A stretch of DNA of 64,000 nucleotides from Thuidium tamariscinum. Lineage: Eukaryota > Streptophyta > Bryopsida > Hypnales > Thuidiaceae. The stretch lies in assembly GCA_947034885.2 (NCBI GenBank), contig OX344749.2, positions 21,963,501-22,027,500 of the forward strand, read 5' to 3'. The position numbers were made by a program, and so were the translations under genes. The notes beneath the pieces are model-generated. The model worked only from the letters and a program-made list of their open reading frames with translations, searched no databases and was not told the DNA's origin. This document shows, piece after piece, positions 45,781-57,869 of the stretch; positions within the stretch are counted from its first letter, which is position 1; each line of letters opens with the position of its first letter.

Positions 45781-46921
45781 TCATTCGTTTACCTCAAGGC
45801 TCAAATGCTCGACCACTGTTTCGTTGTGGCAAGCAATCCTGGTGTACATGATGGTGAGCCCTGCAGATTCGATGGCCTCCATAATCTCCACCAGGAGGCC
45901 AGGTCGATTGGCACACACTATGCTAACCTCCAGGAGGCCATTCCGTTTCGCCACATTTACCTGTACGTTTTTCAAGCAATTCCAAGCAGTCAGAACATTC
46001 TATTTGAGTCTCTAATATTTATAATTACTCCCACTGATCATCTCCTTAATGGCCTCGATAACAAAATGCGCAATTGAAGTCGAACTGAATAACTAGCAAT
46101 TGGAACTCACCACAGGCTCCCCGCTGTGATATGAAACACTCCGTTGACCTTCGCAGAAGAGCTCTTCAGGATTCGCGTGGTCAGAATTCGAAGAATCATC
46201 ATCGAGAAGCTCAGCTATGAGGTCTTCCACTTGCCTTTGCAACGTTGTAATGTAGTGATACGTATCCAAGACAATTGCTGGTCTTTCTTTACTCTACAAC
46301 AACAGAACAACACCAATCAAACTCAGACACCAAAAAACTGTCGAATGAAAACACGATCACCTCGTCAAACTTGCAAACGCCCTCACCAGAATGAACACGA
46401 ACATCACGAGCGTGACCACGAAACAGGGGTGTCTCCGAAGAGTGCAACCGAATTTGCAGCCCAGGCACCTAAGCTGGGAGCCCAGTGCAAGCACATCAAT
46501 CAATGAGACCCAGGCGAAGCATCGATCTTAATATCCTCAACGATCTTTAGCGAGAACTGGACGTTTATTCTAGCAATGATGCATCTAAATGATCCACAAG
46601 TGCTAGCAAACAAGACCGTGCGCTCGGAAGATGTGATTTCAAGCTTACCAAGGTGTCCCCCTCGGGAAGAACAGCACGTAATCCATCCAACCGCTCATCA
46701 AGCTTCGGAGCCTTGTGTCTCCTCTCCAAACTCGAATCGTACTCACAAGCTCCAACACCACAAGCCCTCTTCAAAAACTCCGGCTCATCCAAAGCGACGA
46801 AGTTCCCAGCGGAGGAGCTCAAGTCACACTCGGAATCCGAGATCTCTGAGGAACACTCCGAGTAATCAACAGCACCAAGTCCATTTTCCAACGAAGGATC
46901 GTGAATACAAGCGGCGTCCAT
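45781..46921 (-). CDS. bHLH transcription-factor-like protein with C-terminal ACT-like domain
   Basis: Three minus-strand exons: 46649-46921 (ATG at 46921), 46111-46293 and 45781-45960, all phase 0. Junctions are CACCTTG/GTAAGC with TTGTTGTAG/AGT, and CCTGTG/GTGAGT with CGTACAG/GTA. The 211-residue product has an acidic, Ser-rich N-terminus. Then comes a bHLH-like segment: ERRHKAPKLDERLDGLRAVL (about 66-85), a loop across the intron (EGDTL + SKERP), helix 2 AIVLDTYHYITTLQRQVEDL (97-116), and an acidic linker. A C-terminal ACT-like domain (about 153-211) includes LLEVSIVCANRPGLLVEIME. Plant bHLH proteins with such tails are nuclear regulators that dimerise through both parts. The basic region lacks the usual His and carries a Pro and one extra residue, so DNA binding may be weak or lost. 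Confidence 0.85.
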
Positions 46922-47760
46922 CGCGAAGAAGCCGCAGCATCTAATTCTCCGACCCTGTCAATCACTTCTCTCTAACTTGCCGGAAATGCTCACTGATCAC
47001 TTGCATAGACGCACCGACCTTGCATTCCTGAAGTAGCAACAGCACGAAAATCAACTGCGCTATTTCGCCATTCTCGTGCAGGCGGATACATATGGTACAT
47101 GAGAAGGGGTACATCGCAGAGATTTCACTTTTCTGAAACTTCAATCTTTTATTAATTATATGGGCACATGCAAGTAATCGTACGTAGTTACTCCGTAGAT
47201 TATTGGCGCAATCGCACCATGAGTTAAGTATCTCTCTCTTTTCGTCGGGTTTTTTTTTTGACACCGGCGTATCGCACTCTGTTACGACGCTTTGCTGGAT
47301 TGCAGAAGGAGGTAGGGGTCCCGTTGGCGCAAGCGAGAAATTGAGTGGTCCAGGAGTAGCCATCTCAGCGTAGCGAGCGAGGAGCGAGCGAGGGTCCGCC
47401 ACACCCGTAAGTGAGTGCGAGAGCGCCGGAGCTTCCGCGCAGCGCAGGCAGCAACTTCATAGCATTTGTAAATAAAAGGAGTGCTATCAATATGCGGAGC
47501 CATGCCAAGGGCGGGAGGTGCAGTAATATCAAAAGACACATTTGCAGATGACCACATAAAGTGGGAAGGAGCGCATGGAAAGTGAAATTGGGCGCAAATG
47601 GAGAAAAGCAACAGGCGGCCATGGCGACGGCCGCGCGTGGCCGGCACGATGCTTCTGATGGCCCGGGCTCCCTCCTGCATTGGGGAAAGCGGCAATTGAG
47701 CATGCTGGACCCAACTTACATTCTCTCCCCCAATCGTAGAAGCATTTGAAAATGGTTATC
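46922..47760 (-). promoter_or_regulatory. GC-rich 5' region of the bHLH gene
   Basis: About 800 bp of high G+C directly upstream of the bHLH ATG, bounded sharply on the far side by a MITE at 47761. It should contain the transcription start and leader. I did not identify a clear TATA box. Confidence 0.4.
46962..47363 (-). CDS. 133-codon ORF in the 5' leader region of the bHLH gene, uncertain
   Basis: An ATG frame (MATPGPLNFSLAPTGPLPP...) that stops 40 bp before the bHLH start. It could be an upstream ORF in the leader or a chance frame in GC-richer DNA. No domain is recognised. Overlapping minus-strand frames at 47282-47777 are alternatives of similar quality, which argues for chance. Confidence 0.25.
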   Translation of the reverse strand: MATPGPLNFSLAPTGPLPPSAIQQSVVTECDTPVSKKKPDEKREILNSWCDCANNLRSNYVRLLACAHIINKRLKFQKSEISAMYPFSCTICIRLHENGEIAQLIFVLLLLQECKVGASMQVISEHFRQVREK

Positions 47761-48039
47761 AAGGTGGGTACCCCCAAACTGCCACATTTTGCTAGTTTTT
47801 ACTATGATTTGACTTCTCAAATCTTCATATTTTCTTGTTGAAAAGTGAGAGGAGGTTCCAACCCACTATAGAATTTTACAATTGGATATTCTATGAAAAA
47901 ATTATAAAGGATCAAAGTTTTTTTGGTAGATGCTCAAAATCACTTCTTCAACTTACGTACATAACTAGTTTTGGGAATGTACAAATTAATAGTGATGATG
48001 ATAGTTTTAGGCAAGGAACAATTTGGGTGTACCTACCTT
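47761..48039. mobile_element. MITE family C, copy 2 (279 bp)
   Basis: Left end AAGGTGGGTACCCCCAAACT; right end ATTTGGGTGTACCTACCTT, inverted. The element is flanked by ATC on both sides (47758-47760 and 48040-48042). The interior resembles 39513-39773. The 95-codon open frame extends through it and is not a gene. Confidence 0.75.
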
Positions 48040-48406
48040 ATCATTTTGGTGGGAGATCCTATTTGCACCACAATTTAGAAGCCACCCTATTTGTGCTACT
48101 ACATATTAAAGTGTACATTTGAAACTTTCATAAGTGCTCAATGGAAACATAATGACCTAAGAAGTAGCACAAGTAGTCATATAGTGGAAATAGGATCTCC
48201 TATTGTCATCACTATATGCTCAACTATTGACTAGGTGGATGATTAATGACGATTATGAAAATTTGTGTACATCATACAACTAACATTCATTGAAGAATCA
48301 TCATCAAAAATCATGAAATAACATAACAATGGGAAAAAAAACTAAAAAAAACTTCATGAGAATCAATGATACAAATATGATGGAAATGCTTTGATTATTT
48401 ATAATA

Positions 48407-48772
48407 GGGGGTGTCACGGCACTTCTGAAGTCCTCAGAATTCTGTGAGAAAGAGTACGTGGTGCATTGGGAGCAAAAGGCGGACGCGAAATTCTCAGAAA
48501 AAACGGAGTGCCATTTCTTCTCCTCCGTGGGTGAAGAAATGGTGTTTTTAAAAAAATTCTTGAAGAATTTCTTAAAGGCCTTGACTTGGCGCAAGTATCA
48601 GAGCTCCCAACCCAGCTATGCAAGCCAGAAATTCTTGGGGAATCGTTGCGAACAGCAGAAAGGGGGTTCATGGCTCCTCCATTCTACGGCAGTTTTCATT
48701 GGCTCCCAAAAAATCTCACCAACTTGGATTTTCCTGAGAAATTGAGTTTCTCTGAGGAGCCATGACACCCCC
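48407..48772. mobile_element. MITE family G, copy 2 (366 bp) with 5-bp target duplication
   Basis: Ends GGGGGTGTCACGGC and GCCATGACACCCCC are inverted with one mismatch, and the element is flanked by TAATA directly on both sides (48402-48406 and 48773-48777). Well-kept ends compared with copy 1 at 21742 suggest a younger insertion. Open frames of 85-96 codons on either strand belong to the repeat. Confidence 0.9.
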
Positions 48773-48779
48773 TAATAAA

Positions 48780-50590
48780 TGATTAAAGTAATGTAACTAT
48801 CCCAACCCAAGTTCAACATCTAAAGATTAATGAGATTACTTTTCAAAATCTAACCATAGGTACAAAAAATTATTTATTGTATCTTTTTTTTAAAACCAAG
48901 TTGGTTTAGGTTTAGTAGTAGAAAATCATGTTGAGAGAAACAATATTTGGGTGATTTTTTTATGATGTATAAACATCAAATTCAAGGCAAATTCGCATTT
49001 AATTTGATGTCTTCACATTACGAAAATTACAAATGTCACCTAGATATTATTTCTTCTAATTGTTTTTTTACCTATAGTTATTAGCCCAACTACAATTTCA
49101 TTGAATTTTGAAAATCATTTTAGCTTAAAAATTTGCTTCTTCTAGAAAGAAGTTGGCCAAACTAGGTTTAATATAATTCCATTTTGAATTTCCAAATTTG
49201 GCCTGCTTACTAGAGGCCATCAAATTTAATGGTGCCCAAATAGAAGGTATAGATTCAAAGGTTTTCAAGGTTTACAACACATCTATAGGTTTGCCCTTTT
49301 GAGTAGGTTCTTTCAAAGCCAAATTAAAATAGACTTGTTTGATGTTTTGACATAAGTTCCAAAATTACATCTCTTCTAGACATTATATTATTTTTTTTCA
49401 ATGAAGCGCTAAAATCAATAGTTATGCTGCCATTAGAAAGTTTTTGAGGTTAGTAGAAGGCCCTTTAGGATAGCTATTGTGAAGCGGAAGTACTTGTTAA
49501 CAAGTAGGCTCATGCGGGGCACTCTTACTGCTAGCGAGTCGGGGGACTTTAAAGTTCACATCGTGTTGGCTAATCACGGGAGACCTCTAACAGGCCTATA
49601 AGTACAAACATGACGTATGTGTACAAAGATGATGTATGTGTACAAACATGAGTGGAATATAATATAGCTGAAAACTGTACAGATAGGGACCTTCTAGGCA
49701 TGGGAAAGATGTTGACGCCTTCCTGCCTTAAGTTATGTTTGCTGGCACCCTTTGACTATATTTCACACCAAGTATAATCCACAAGGAAATGAATAAATTA
49801 TTCAACACTCAGTGCATGGCAGTCCCTACGATGATTTCTCAATCCAATTGTATGTCCGACTGCGCATGCTACTTCAGATTGGTGATGTAAGCCAATCTAC
49901 ATCAACAACAACCTTCAAAGTACTGCCCGCATCCTTTTGCATCGTTGGCAACTTGCTCGTCCCGTAAACCTTACTACCCAATAGCTCCTTAGAAGGCCTT
50001 CTAATGACCTCAAAAACTTTCTAATGCTAAAGTTTTAGGCAACTTTCACTTGTGTCTATTTTACTTTTAAAATTAGACAAGTATGTACTATAACTAATTC
50101 AATATAATATACAATTTTACGAAAGAAAGAAAAAATATTAATGCACCAATCTCAATTTAGAAGAAGTCAAAGCATATTGACCTTGTTGCACACGTTGAAG
50201 GAAACCTTCTAACTTTGGAGACTGTACTCTTCTAATATATACAATACAAACTACAATATGTAAATACTATTGATCATAGTTTCCTCCTCATTTCTATGTT
50301 AGTCTAGTTTAATTTTACATGGTTGAATTCAAAACAACAACTAGTTCTTTACAATTAGAGGTAGATTCCATGATATGATTTTTTTTAATAATCTAACTAA
50401 CAAACATACTAGGAATAGACTAGGGGTAGAAGTTGACAATGCAAAAGGAGTGAACAATTGATTTTTTTTCTTTCAAATTAAGTGATGATATTATTAGTAA
50501 GGTATGTACACCTAATTGCTAACCATGTTCATTTTTAATAGTACTAGCTATATTTTAGTGAAAAAAGGTGCATTTAATGTCCCAAAACCA
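48780..50590. other. Intergenic DNA with a possible solo LTR-like block
   Basis: No gene. 49478-49767 starts TGTGAAGCGG and ends ATATTTCACA, contains CCTATAAG, and is richer in G+C, so it could be a solo LTR; flanking duplications are not seen. 49599-49650 holds three units of about 22 bp around GTGTACAAACATGA. Confidence 0.4.
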
Positions 50591-50592
50591 CC

Positions 50593-50888
50593 CATTAGAA
50601 GAAATTTGAGGGCATTACAAGGCCGTTTCGGATCTGTTCTCAAAACGGCTCCCAATGCTATTGGCTGTTGTCAAGCCGGCTTTAATCAAAATAATTAATT
50701 AATTAATTAATTAAAAAAATTGGGTCCTGAAATATGAAAATAAGTCCGAAATTTTTTTTTTGAATTTTTGAATATTTTATTACGTGGCAAGGTCACGACC
50801 ACATAGGATTCAAGTTCATAGGGTAGAAACTGCGTTCTTGCAGTCCGGGAACCCACAATCTTCTAATGCCCTCAAATTTCATCTAATG
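50593..50888. mobile_element. MITE family H (296 bp) with 29-bp inverted ends
   Basis: The left end CATTAGAAGAAATTTGAGGG and the reverse complement of the right end, CATTAGATGAAATTTGAGGG, match over about 29 bp with two differences. A (TTAA/AATT)n run lies inside. No clean target duplication was found. The open frame here is chance. Confidence 0.75.
50691..50714. repeat. (AATT)n microsatellite
   Basis: About six AATT units in a row inside the family H MITE. Confidence 0.9.
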
Positions 50889-51291
50889 ACAAGTGCATGA
50901 GGGAAACCAATGTAAGTTGAAAAGTTCTTTGAAGTAATCAATGTAAGTTGAAACATTTTGTGCTTCAAAGGTGGCCATATAAGGCAAATTATTGCCATCA
51001 ATAGGGAATTGTATGTTTTTACTTTTAAAAAATAATGAAACAACTTTGAGTTGGTTTTCACTTGAAAAGGCTAACATTCTTATCCCTCAAATCCATCATT
51101 TTATTATTATGCTCTTTGGGGCACAAAAATTGGCAATTTTTAGTACAATGTTCTTATCTTATTAGGCGATTTATTTTTAAAAAGTAAAAGACACATTATA
51201 TTGGAGCTCTCCATGATATCTTACTATTCCACATTATTATTTTTTAATTGAACATCAAGGATGCTAGATTCTATTGATTTGATTTTGAATA

Positions 51292-51404
51292 CACTAGTAG
51301 AAATCTACCTTGTTCTGTTGTTTTGGTTGCGTTGATGATTAACAAAAATCTGTTGATCATCAACACAACTAAAACAACAAAACCGGGCAGATTTTCTACT
51401 AGTG
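51292..51404. mobile_element. CACTA-like foldback MITE (113 bp)
   Basis: Two arms of about 48 bp, CACTAGTAGAAATCTACC... and ...CAGATTTTCTACTAGTG, pair with few mismatches around a short loop. The start CACTAGTAGAAA is close to classical plant CACTA ends (CACTACTAGAAA). No coding capacity. Confidence 0.8.
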
Positions 51405-54390
51405 GTCCTATGGTTCAATTGCTACTTTTGTCACTATAGAGAACTAGAGATTCCCTCACTAAGTCATTTTTGCCTAAAATGGAAAAAAAATTGTAAGAGC
51501 ACTTGATGAATTTAGCAATGCTACACTTAGGTAGTAACACCTAAAGGGTGATTGCAAGAAAGTTTGATCCAATCTTTGATGAAGGTAAATGTAATTTTTG
51601 GAAAATTGATAGTTTTTTTTTAATTCTTTTTATAAATATGTGCATGATAAATTTAAGTTTTTGTACAAAAGAAATGCACCAAAAAATGAATTATATGGCC
51701 ATAAAATATAAATAGAATTACAAAATGCATTGTCCTATTTAACAAATATTTCAAATGCAAGGGCATTAAGATGTTCTATATTGCAATCTATAGTCTCTAT
51801 GTAATGGCTAATACATTCCCATACCTTCAATTCCAAGAAAAACCCTCAAATATTGTAAGAACAAACATCATTTGTATGTTTATCAAATTGTTGGTATTTT
51901 TAATATCATAAAATGAAAATTCCCATCAAGTTTTGCATACAACAATCTAAAATGATTTATACCAACGTCACAAGGCACACATTATTTTTTTGAGTTTAAG
52001 AAAAAATTGACAAAAGATAAAGTATTTCCAATTCATTGTCAATAAAACTAAGTTTTAGACATGGCTAACTTTGAAATTAACTTTCTTTCAAATCACAACT
52101 AATTTTTTCTTCAAACTTCCATGATAATATGAAATATGTTGTACACTACAACTTTCTTACATTTACTTTTTGACTTTGTCCGTTGATGCTCATGGTATGG
52201 TTGTTTGAATGAAAACATTTCAGTTTTTTTACTCGATTTTGTTAGTTGCTATAGATTATTCACTTTAATAAAACATGACAATTTCAAATCTTTACTAGAT
52301 GCTTTAAATTTTCTACAAACTTCAAAAGAAAGACAACTTTTATAACATTGGGTTTTATCTTTGTTAGAGCTTCTAACAATACAATATGATCACAAGTCAC
52401 AAGATACTTTGGATTGATGGGTAGTTAGACAATGGATGGATTTACTTAGATTATCAATTTGATTATAGTAAAGAAACCAAACCATTGATGATTAATAGTT
52501 GACATGTGGAAGAAATTACTACAAGGCATTATAACTTTTCAAAGGCTCTAGAATATTTGATTTGAAACTTGTATCTAATCATATAGAACCCATTTGACTG
52601 TAGAAAAATAGTATGAATATGGAGAACTATAAAATTATTTTATTTTATATTTTTTTCCTAATGCTAAAATGTATTAAAATGCAACATTTGATGTATATAA
52701 TATCAAAATGTAAATGAAATACATATAAATGTAAAATTATATGATTTATTAATATACATATTATCTAGTAAAAATATTCCTACATATATTATCTACACAT
52801 ATGAATTAAATACAGACTTAGGTGTTGTAGTTGATTGTTTTTTAGCATTTGAATTTCTATGGTCCCACTTTATTTTATTTATTATTTCTTCTTGGCAACC
52901 TCACTTGCTTCTTCTCCAATCATCACAACAATTTGTTGCCTCAACTTTGTTAATTCTTGTCCTTATTAGAGCTCAAATTACTTCTTCATTGAATGTAATA
53001 TTGTACCTTCATTATGCATTAAACAATGATAGGACAATTTGATCTCAAGGCACATGGTCCTTGTACAAATTTGATGCATTCATGTAGGCAATGATTCTTG
53101 TTTAGACTCTTATGTAGGTTCATATATGAACCATTTCCTTTAATGTTGTTTTTGATATACCATATTTCTATCTCATTCACAAATAAGTGGACCTTCTAGG
53201 TGTCTTTGATGTTGATTTCCTCCATTGACCTCTTCTAACATGATGCCATATAGAGAAGTACATGTATCTTTTGTTTTACACATTGGATCAAGGGCATTCT
53301 CACCGACTATTGATGTTTGTATATCATTGTCAATGTGACACATTTCTTGATGAAGAAGCTTCAATAGTCAATGAACAATTTTTGTTTGTGATGTTTGATC
53401 ATGTATAGCTTTGACCCACACTATCTAACATCTTCAAGTGAAGAGTTAGATTTCCTTCCAAGTCAAAATATAGATGGATAGATGGATAGACATTTATTGA
53501 TGTTGAACTTGATAATTTCCTACTTAGTTTTATAATGATTGTATCAATCTCTCCTTCCTTTCATAAGACTTGTTTTCTTTCTTAACCTTGTAAATCTTCT
53601 CCCCAAATACTGCAACTCTCTAATTGTTGGCATACACTAGGCCCTACAAGACATTAAAAATTACAAACACGTCGTTGCTCGTCATTTATAAAAAAGTTTT
53701 TCACGCTCACTTAAATTATCTTCAACCATTACCATTATAGATTTGAGATGACATTGAGAGAAGGAAAGAGACCATAAAAAGAGGAATAAATATGCTATGA
53801 ATGATGTCTAATATGCTTTGTCCTTAGCTGGCTTATCATTACTTTTGAGATGTGGCCATGGATATTAAGAAAAAGTAATCCATTGACTTACCTACATTGA
53901 TCCCATTTCTATACATTTCTATACATTTGTGAGTCAATATTAATGATGCTCAAATATTTGGTCATAAATGAAGGAGTTTCTACACTTACTAGCATAGTTG
54001 TAGGATTGAATTAGTAGGAAATAATTCTAAATTAATCTCAATATATGTATTTATTTAAAATGCCTATGTTTTTTTTTCCAAAAATATATAAGTATTTGGA
54101 AAGTTATACAAAATGTACCCTTTATTAATTATATCCCTTCAAAATGGTTATCAAAGGAGTTCTTTTGGAAGCAAAGTTGAAGAAAGCATCACACTAAGAT
54201 TAAAAGTCTAACATGGTTAGAGAGTGTATATTGAGGTGCATCGTCCCATCCATACAAGAGCTTCTCTCTAACATCGTATAGTTTCACTTTCATCACTCTC
54301 AATTGCATCTTTCTCTCTACAACATGCATAAAAAGAAGGCTCTCTTGCACATATTTTTCAACATTTTATTAACATTCTTTCATTGTTTTC
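51405..54390. other. AT-rich intergenic DNA, no gene seen
   Basis: About 3 kb of very AT-rich sequence with no domain-bearing open frame and no recognised element ends. A short GATGGATAGATGGATAG run is at 53472-53489. Confidence 0.5.
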
Positions 54391-54397
54391 AAAATTT

Positions 54398-54970
54398 TCT
54401 ACTGCATCTTCTTGAAAAAATAACTTGTAGGATTCATTTTTAAATGCAATTTCTTACAATTTTTCAAAAAAAACACTCCATGTTGTTTAGTTTTCTTGCT
54501 CAAATACTTTGTCCATTGGGGTAACTACATTTTAATTCCACCTTTAAGTAGAGATATTAATAATTTGAATTTTCTTCCTATCTTGTACCTATTTCTACTA
54601 TTTAATTTTCTTAAGGATGGTAATTAATTTTTGTTTTGGAATTTTTTCCCTTAGATTCTCAATTCAAATTACTACCTCAAAAAAATTTAGTACAAAAAAT
54701 TTAAGTGAAAAAGGTTTAAAGCCAAATAATCTAGTCCTACAATGTGAAAAAAAACAACTTGTTTCCTTCAATTTAAACTCAAACATTTTGCAATGTGTGT
54801 GGTCAAAATTTCTAAGATTTATTCCACACATTCCCATACTAGTTAGGTGTAAAATCCTACATTTAAATTTTTGAAAATAATAATTTTCAAATTTTTGTAC
54901 TCTTGCTATAAAAATGGCAATCTTGAGTGCTTTTTAGCAATTAAAAAGACCTTGGTCTTTAAAGAGTTAA
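54398..54970 (+). mobile_element. Family B-prime element, 3' portion
   Basis: Matches the right part of 36787-37692 from CATCTTCTTGAAAAAATAAC to CTTGGTCTTTAAAGAGTTAA (TTAA at 54967). The left end is missing. Confidence 0.6.
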
Positions 54971-54974
54971 TATT

Positions 54975-56678
54975 TTAGTTTTTTCTGTTGAAGAATTGAA
55001 TTTAAGAGCTTGGGAAAAAAAATACACCTCCCTTCATTTCATTTAAAAAGAAATTTAAGTCAAAGTAACTACAATTTAGAAGGAAATACTTAATTTTTGA
55101 TATCTCTAAGATGGAATTAAAAGATCCTAACTTATGGTGAGATTGTTCTAGAAATAAAACTAAACCATGCAAATTATTTTATTAAATTGTTAAAATTGAG
55201 TTCATAAACATATCTAATACATAATTTTCTTAAGAATTTGCTAAAATTGCTTGCAAAATAAGAAGTTTTATGATTTTGACATCACTTATGCAAATAGAAT
55301 GAGTTAAACCTTTTTACATGGACAAAAATATAATCTATAAGAAATCAATTTATATATATATCAATTTTTTGAATGTTTTTTTGTTGCCTACCCATACTTG
55401 TTTTGGACTTATTGTGCATAAATATTCTTTCCATGTATCAATCAAAATAGAAAAATTATATTCCTAGAAAGCTAATCAATTTTACTACTCAGCAAAAAAA
55501 TTCAAAATAATTTGTCAAAAATTGAGACCATAGATACATACTTAAGCCTTCAAGACCTTGCCAATAACAATTAGTTAGTAATTTTGAAGCACCAAAAGGT
55601 TGATGTAAATCCTATAAAATGAAAGCGTAAGGTTGACTTTAGGCGCACCTATTTTCAACACTTTAAAATCTATAGTTTATTTATAAGGTAATTGTCTAAT
55701 AAATGCATAAAAATGAGAACTTGAATTTTTTTTCAACTACAAACAAGATCCATCTACAATTTTTATAGTTTAATAGTATAAACTAAGCTCAAATGCAATT
55801 GCAATTAATTTACTAAATATAAGTTTTGCTATCAATTTATTGAATAGAAATAGAAGAATAAAGAAAAATAGACATGACATTAAGTGGTCTAAAGAAACAC
55901 TATCTTTCCTCCAACAAAATGGTGTAAAATATTACACATCATTTTATCCCTTAGATGATATCATTAGATTTTTGAGGCCTATAAAAGATTGTTTTAGGGC
56001 AATTCCCCTTGCTATGAACTAGCACATTGTTGGTATATTATTAAATAACTAAAAATAATTAGTTTTAAAAATTAAATAAAAAATGATTTAAATGATAATA
56101 ATTGATTAAAAAATAATTAGGCAATATTATATGATGTGTTAGTTTTTTGACCACATGAGATTGCTAATGTGGCAAAGTTTCCAAATTCCCCGTTGTCCAA
56201 GAATTTGAGGTCTTGTTGAAGCCTGAAAGAACATCTAATAGATGTAGAATATTCCACATCCAATCAATTAGTAAAATGCTACATCTTGAAATGTTAGAAA
56301 ATTGAATAGAAATTAGCTACATCACAACCAATTGGACCTTGCTAATCAAATAAAAGAATTTTCATTGCTTTTAAGTAGAATTTTAAAGAGAATAGCATTG
56401 AATTCATTAGTAATTACTTCACCTTGCTTTGATTCAAAAGTCATTGATTACTAGCACTTAGACTTGAGAAGACAAGCTCTTCAAATACATATGGTGTAGT
56501 AGTAGATAAAACAATCTATGTGGGATATGTAAATTAGAATTAGTAGGAGCTCAATTGCTTATGGTCATAGTTAAATCAAAAGCAAGAATTGTATTTGAAG
56601 TGAGATTTCAAATCTAATTTAGGCATTGTTAAATTTTTTTATTCAAAAACTATGAACAAATAAAAGTTAAAAAATCAA
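54975..56678. other. AT-rich intergenic DNA, no gene seen
   Basis: No supported feature; only short chance open frames. Confidence 0.5.
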
Positions 56679-56683
56679 ATTAA

Positions 56684-57863
56684 CCTCCGAAGGACCAAAG
56701 AGCATTTTTTTGGCAACATAGCGATTTTAGGTAGGTTCCTATGAATGGAGTTTTTTCTTTTTTTCTATGAAATTTTTACACAACATTTCCTTGGGGTGTA
56801 GCTTTAAGGCCCAACAATTTTCATAATTTTTGACTACATGGTTCAAAAGTTATTGTATGATATACAGTTTTTAATGCTCATCGCATAGTTCGGGCAAGAA
56901 GGAAACTTCTTTAAAATTTATTTATTTTTAAGAAGAAAATTTTAATTGATTTATTATATTATTATCTAAATGAAAAGCTTTGAATTATTCCATTTTGATC
57001 AATGAGTCCAAAGTTATGAGGATTTTTAGTTTGGGGTATTTTGCAACTAGTTATAGAATATTTATACTACAAAAAAAATATGGTCAATTTCGTTAAAATG
57101 GCGATACCCCAATAAAATGGCACAACATTCCATTAAAATGGCACATTTTTTTTTCTACCACTAAGCCTCTATGTCAAAATGGCACTTGAAATTTGTCAAA
57201 GTGGCACATGGAATATGTCAAAATGGCACTGAAATATGTCAAAATGGCATTGGAATTTGTCACAATGGCACTTGGAATACTGCCATTTTAACGAAATTGA
57301 CCATAAATTTGAAATTATTTATTTAATTCAATTTTTAATTTTCTTGAAAATAATAAAAACATTTGGTGTAGATTTTTCAATAAAACATTACAACAATTGG
57401 GATTGACTTTTTTTAAATCTATAAATAAATTGTTAATGATTTAGTCTCTTGAATCATTCTCTAATGTCTACTTCTTTCTACTTATTATATTTTTACTACA
57501 TGTTGTACAATTCCAAATGATTTAAAAAATTTCAAGCATGTATCCAACTTGACTTGGAGAATAAATCCAAATATTTACAATCATTTTGGACATTTTTTCA
57601 TACAAATGAGGCCTTCTAAAGAGCAGCTACCTAGATTTTTGCAATGGTAAAAAAATTATTTTTGTCACTTCAAACACTAATATCATGCAGTCTACATGGT
57701 AGAAATTTTTGAAATTTTTTCTACATCTTTTCAAACTAGTGGAATAAAAGATCCTACAATTTCATTTTTCCAAAAATGTTTTTTTCTTAAAATTTGGTAG
57801 TTGTCTAAGAAATAATAGTTTTGGAGCAGTTTTGGTGAAAACATAGTCAAAAATCTTTAGGGG
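56684..57863 (+). mobile_element. TTAA-bordered element, family B copy 2, carrying a nested MITE
   Basis: Flanked by TTAA (56680-56683 and 57864-57867); starts CCTCCGAAGGACC and ends ATCTTTAGGGG. It runs collinear with 10051-10995 except for the 223-bp family E element inserted at 57081. Without that insertion its length is close to that of copy 1. Confidence 0.8.
57081..57303. mobile_element. MITE family E, copy 5 (223 bp), nested
   Basis: TGGTCAATTTCGTTAAAATG on the left and CATTTTAACGAAATTGACCA on the right are exact inverted ends of 22 bp. TA lies directly outside each end. The interior has five to six units of about 20 bp with TGTCAAAATGGCA. It is the reverse-oriented relative of 4851-5075. 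Confidence 0.9.
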
Positions 57864-57869
57864 TTAAAT

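Noticed and set aside
45743-46077. Two 90-codon plus-strand frames
   Set aside because: They lie antisense to the ACT-like exon, which has clear family similarity and splice sites.
49478-49767. Solo LTR
   Set aside because: TGTGAA...TTCACA ends and a TATA-like word are present, but no flanking duplication or primer-binding site could be seen; left as a possibility only.
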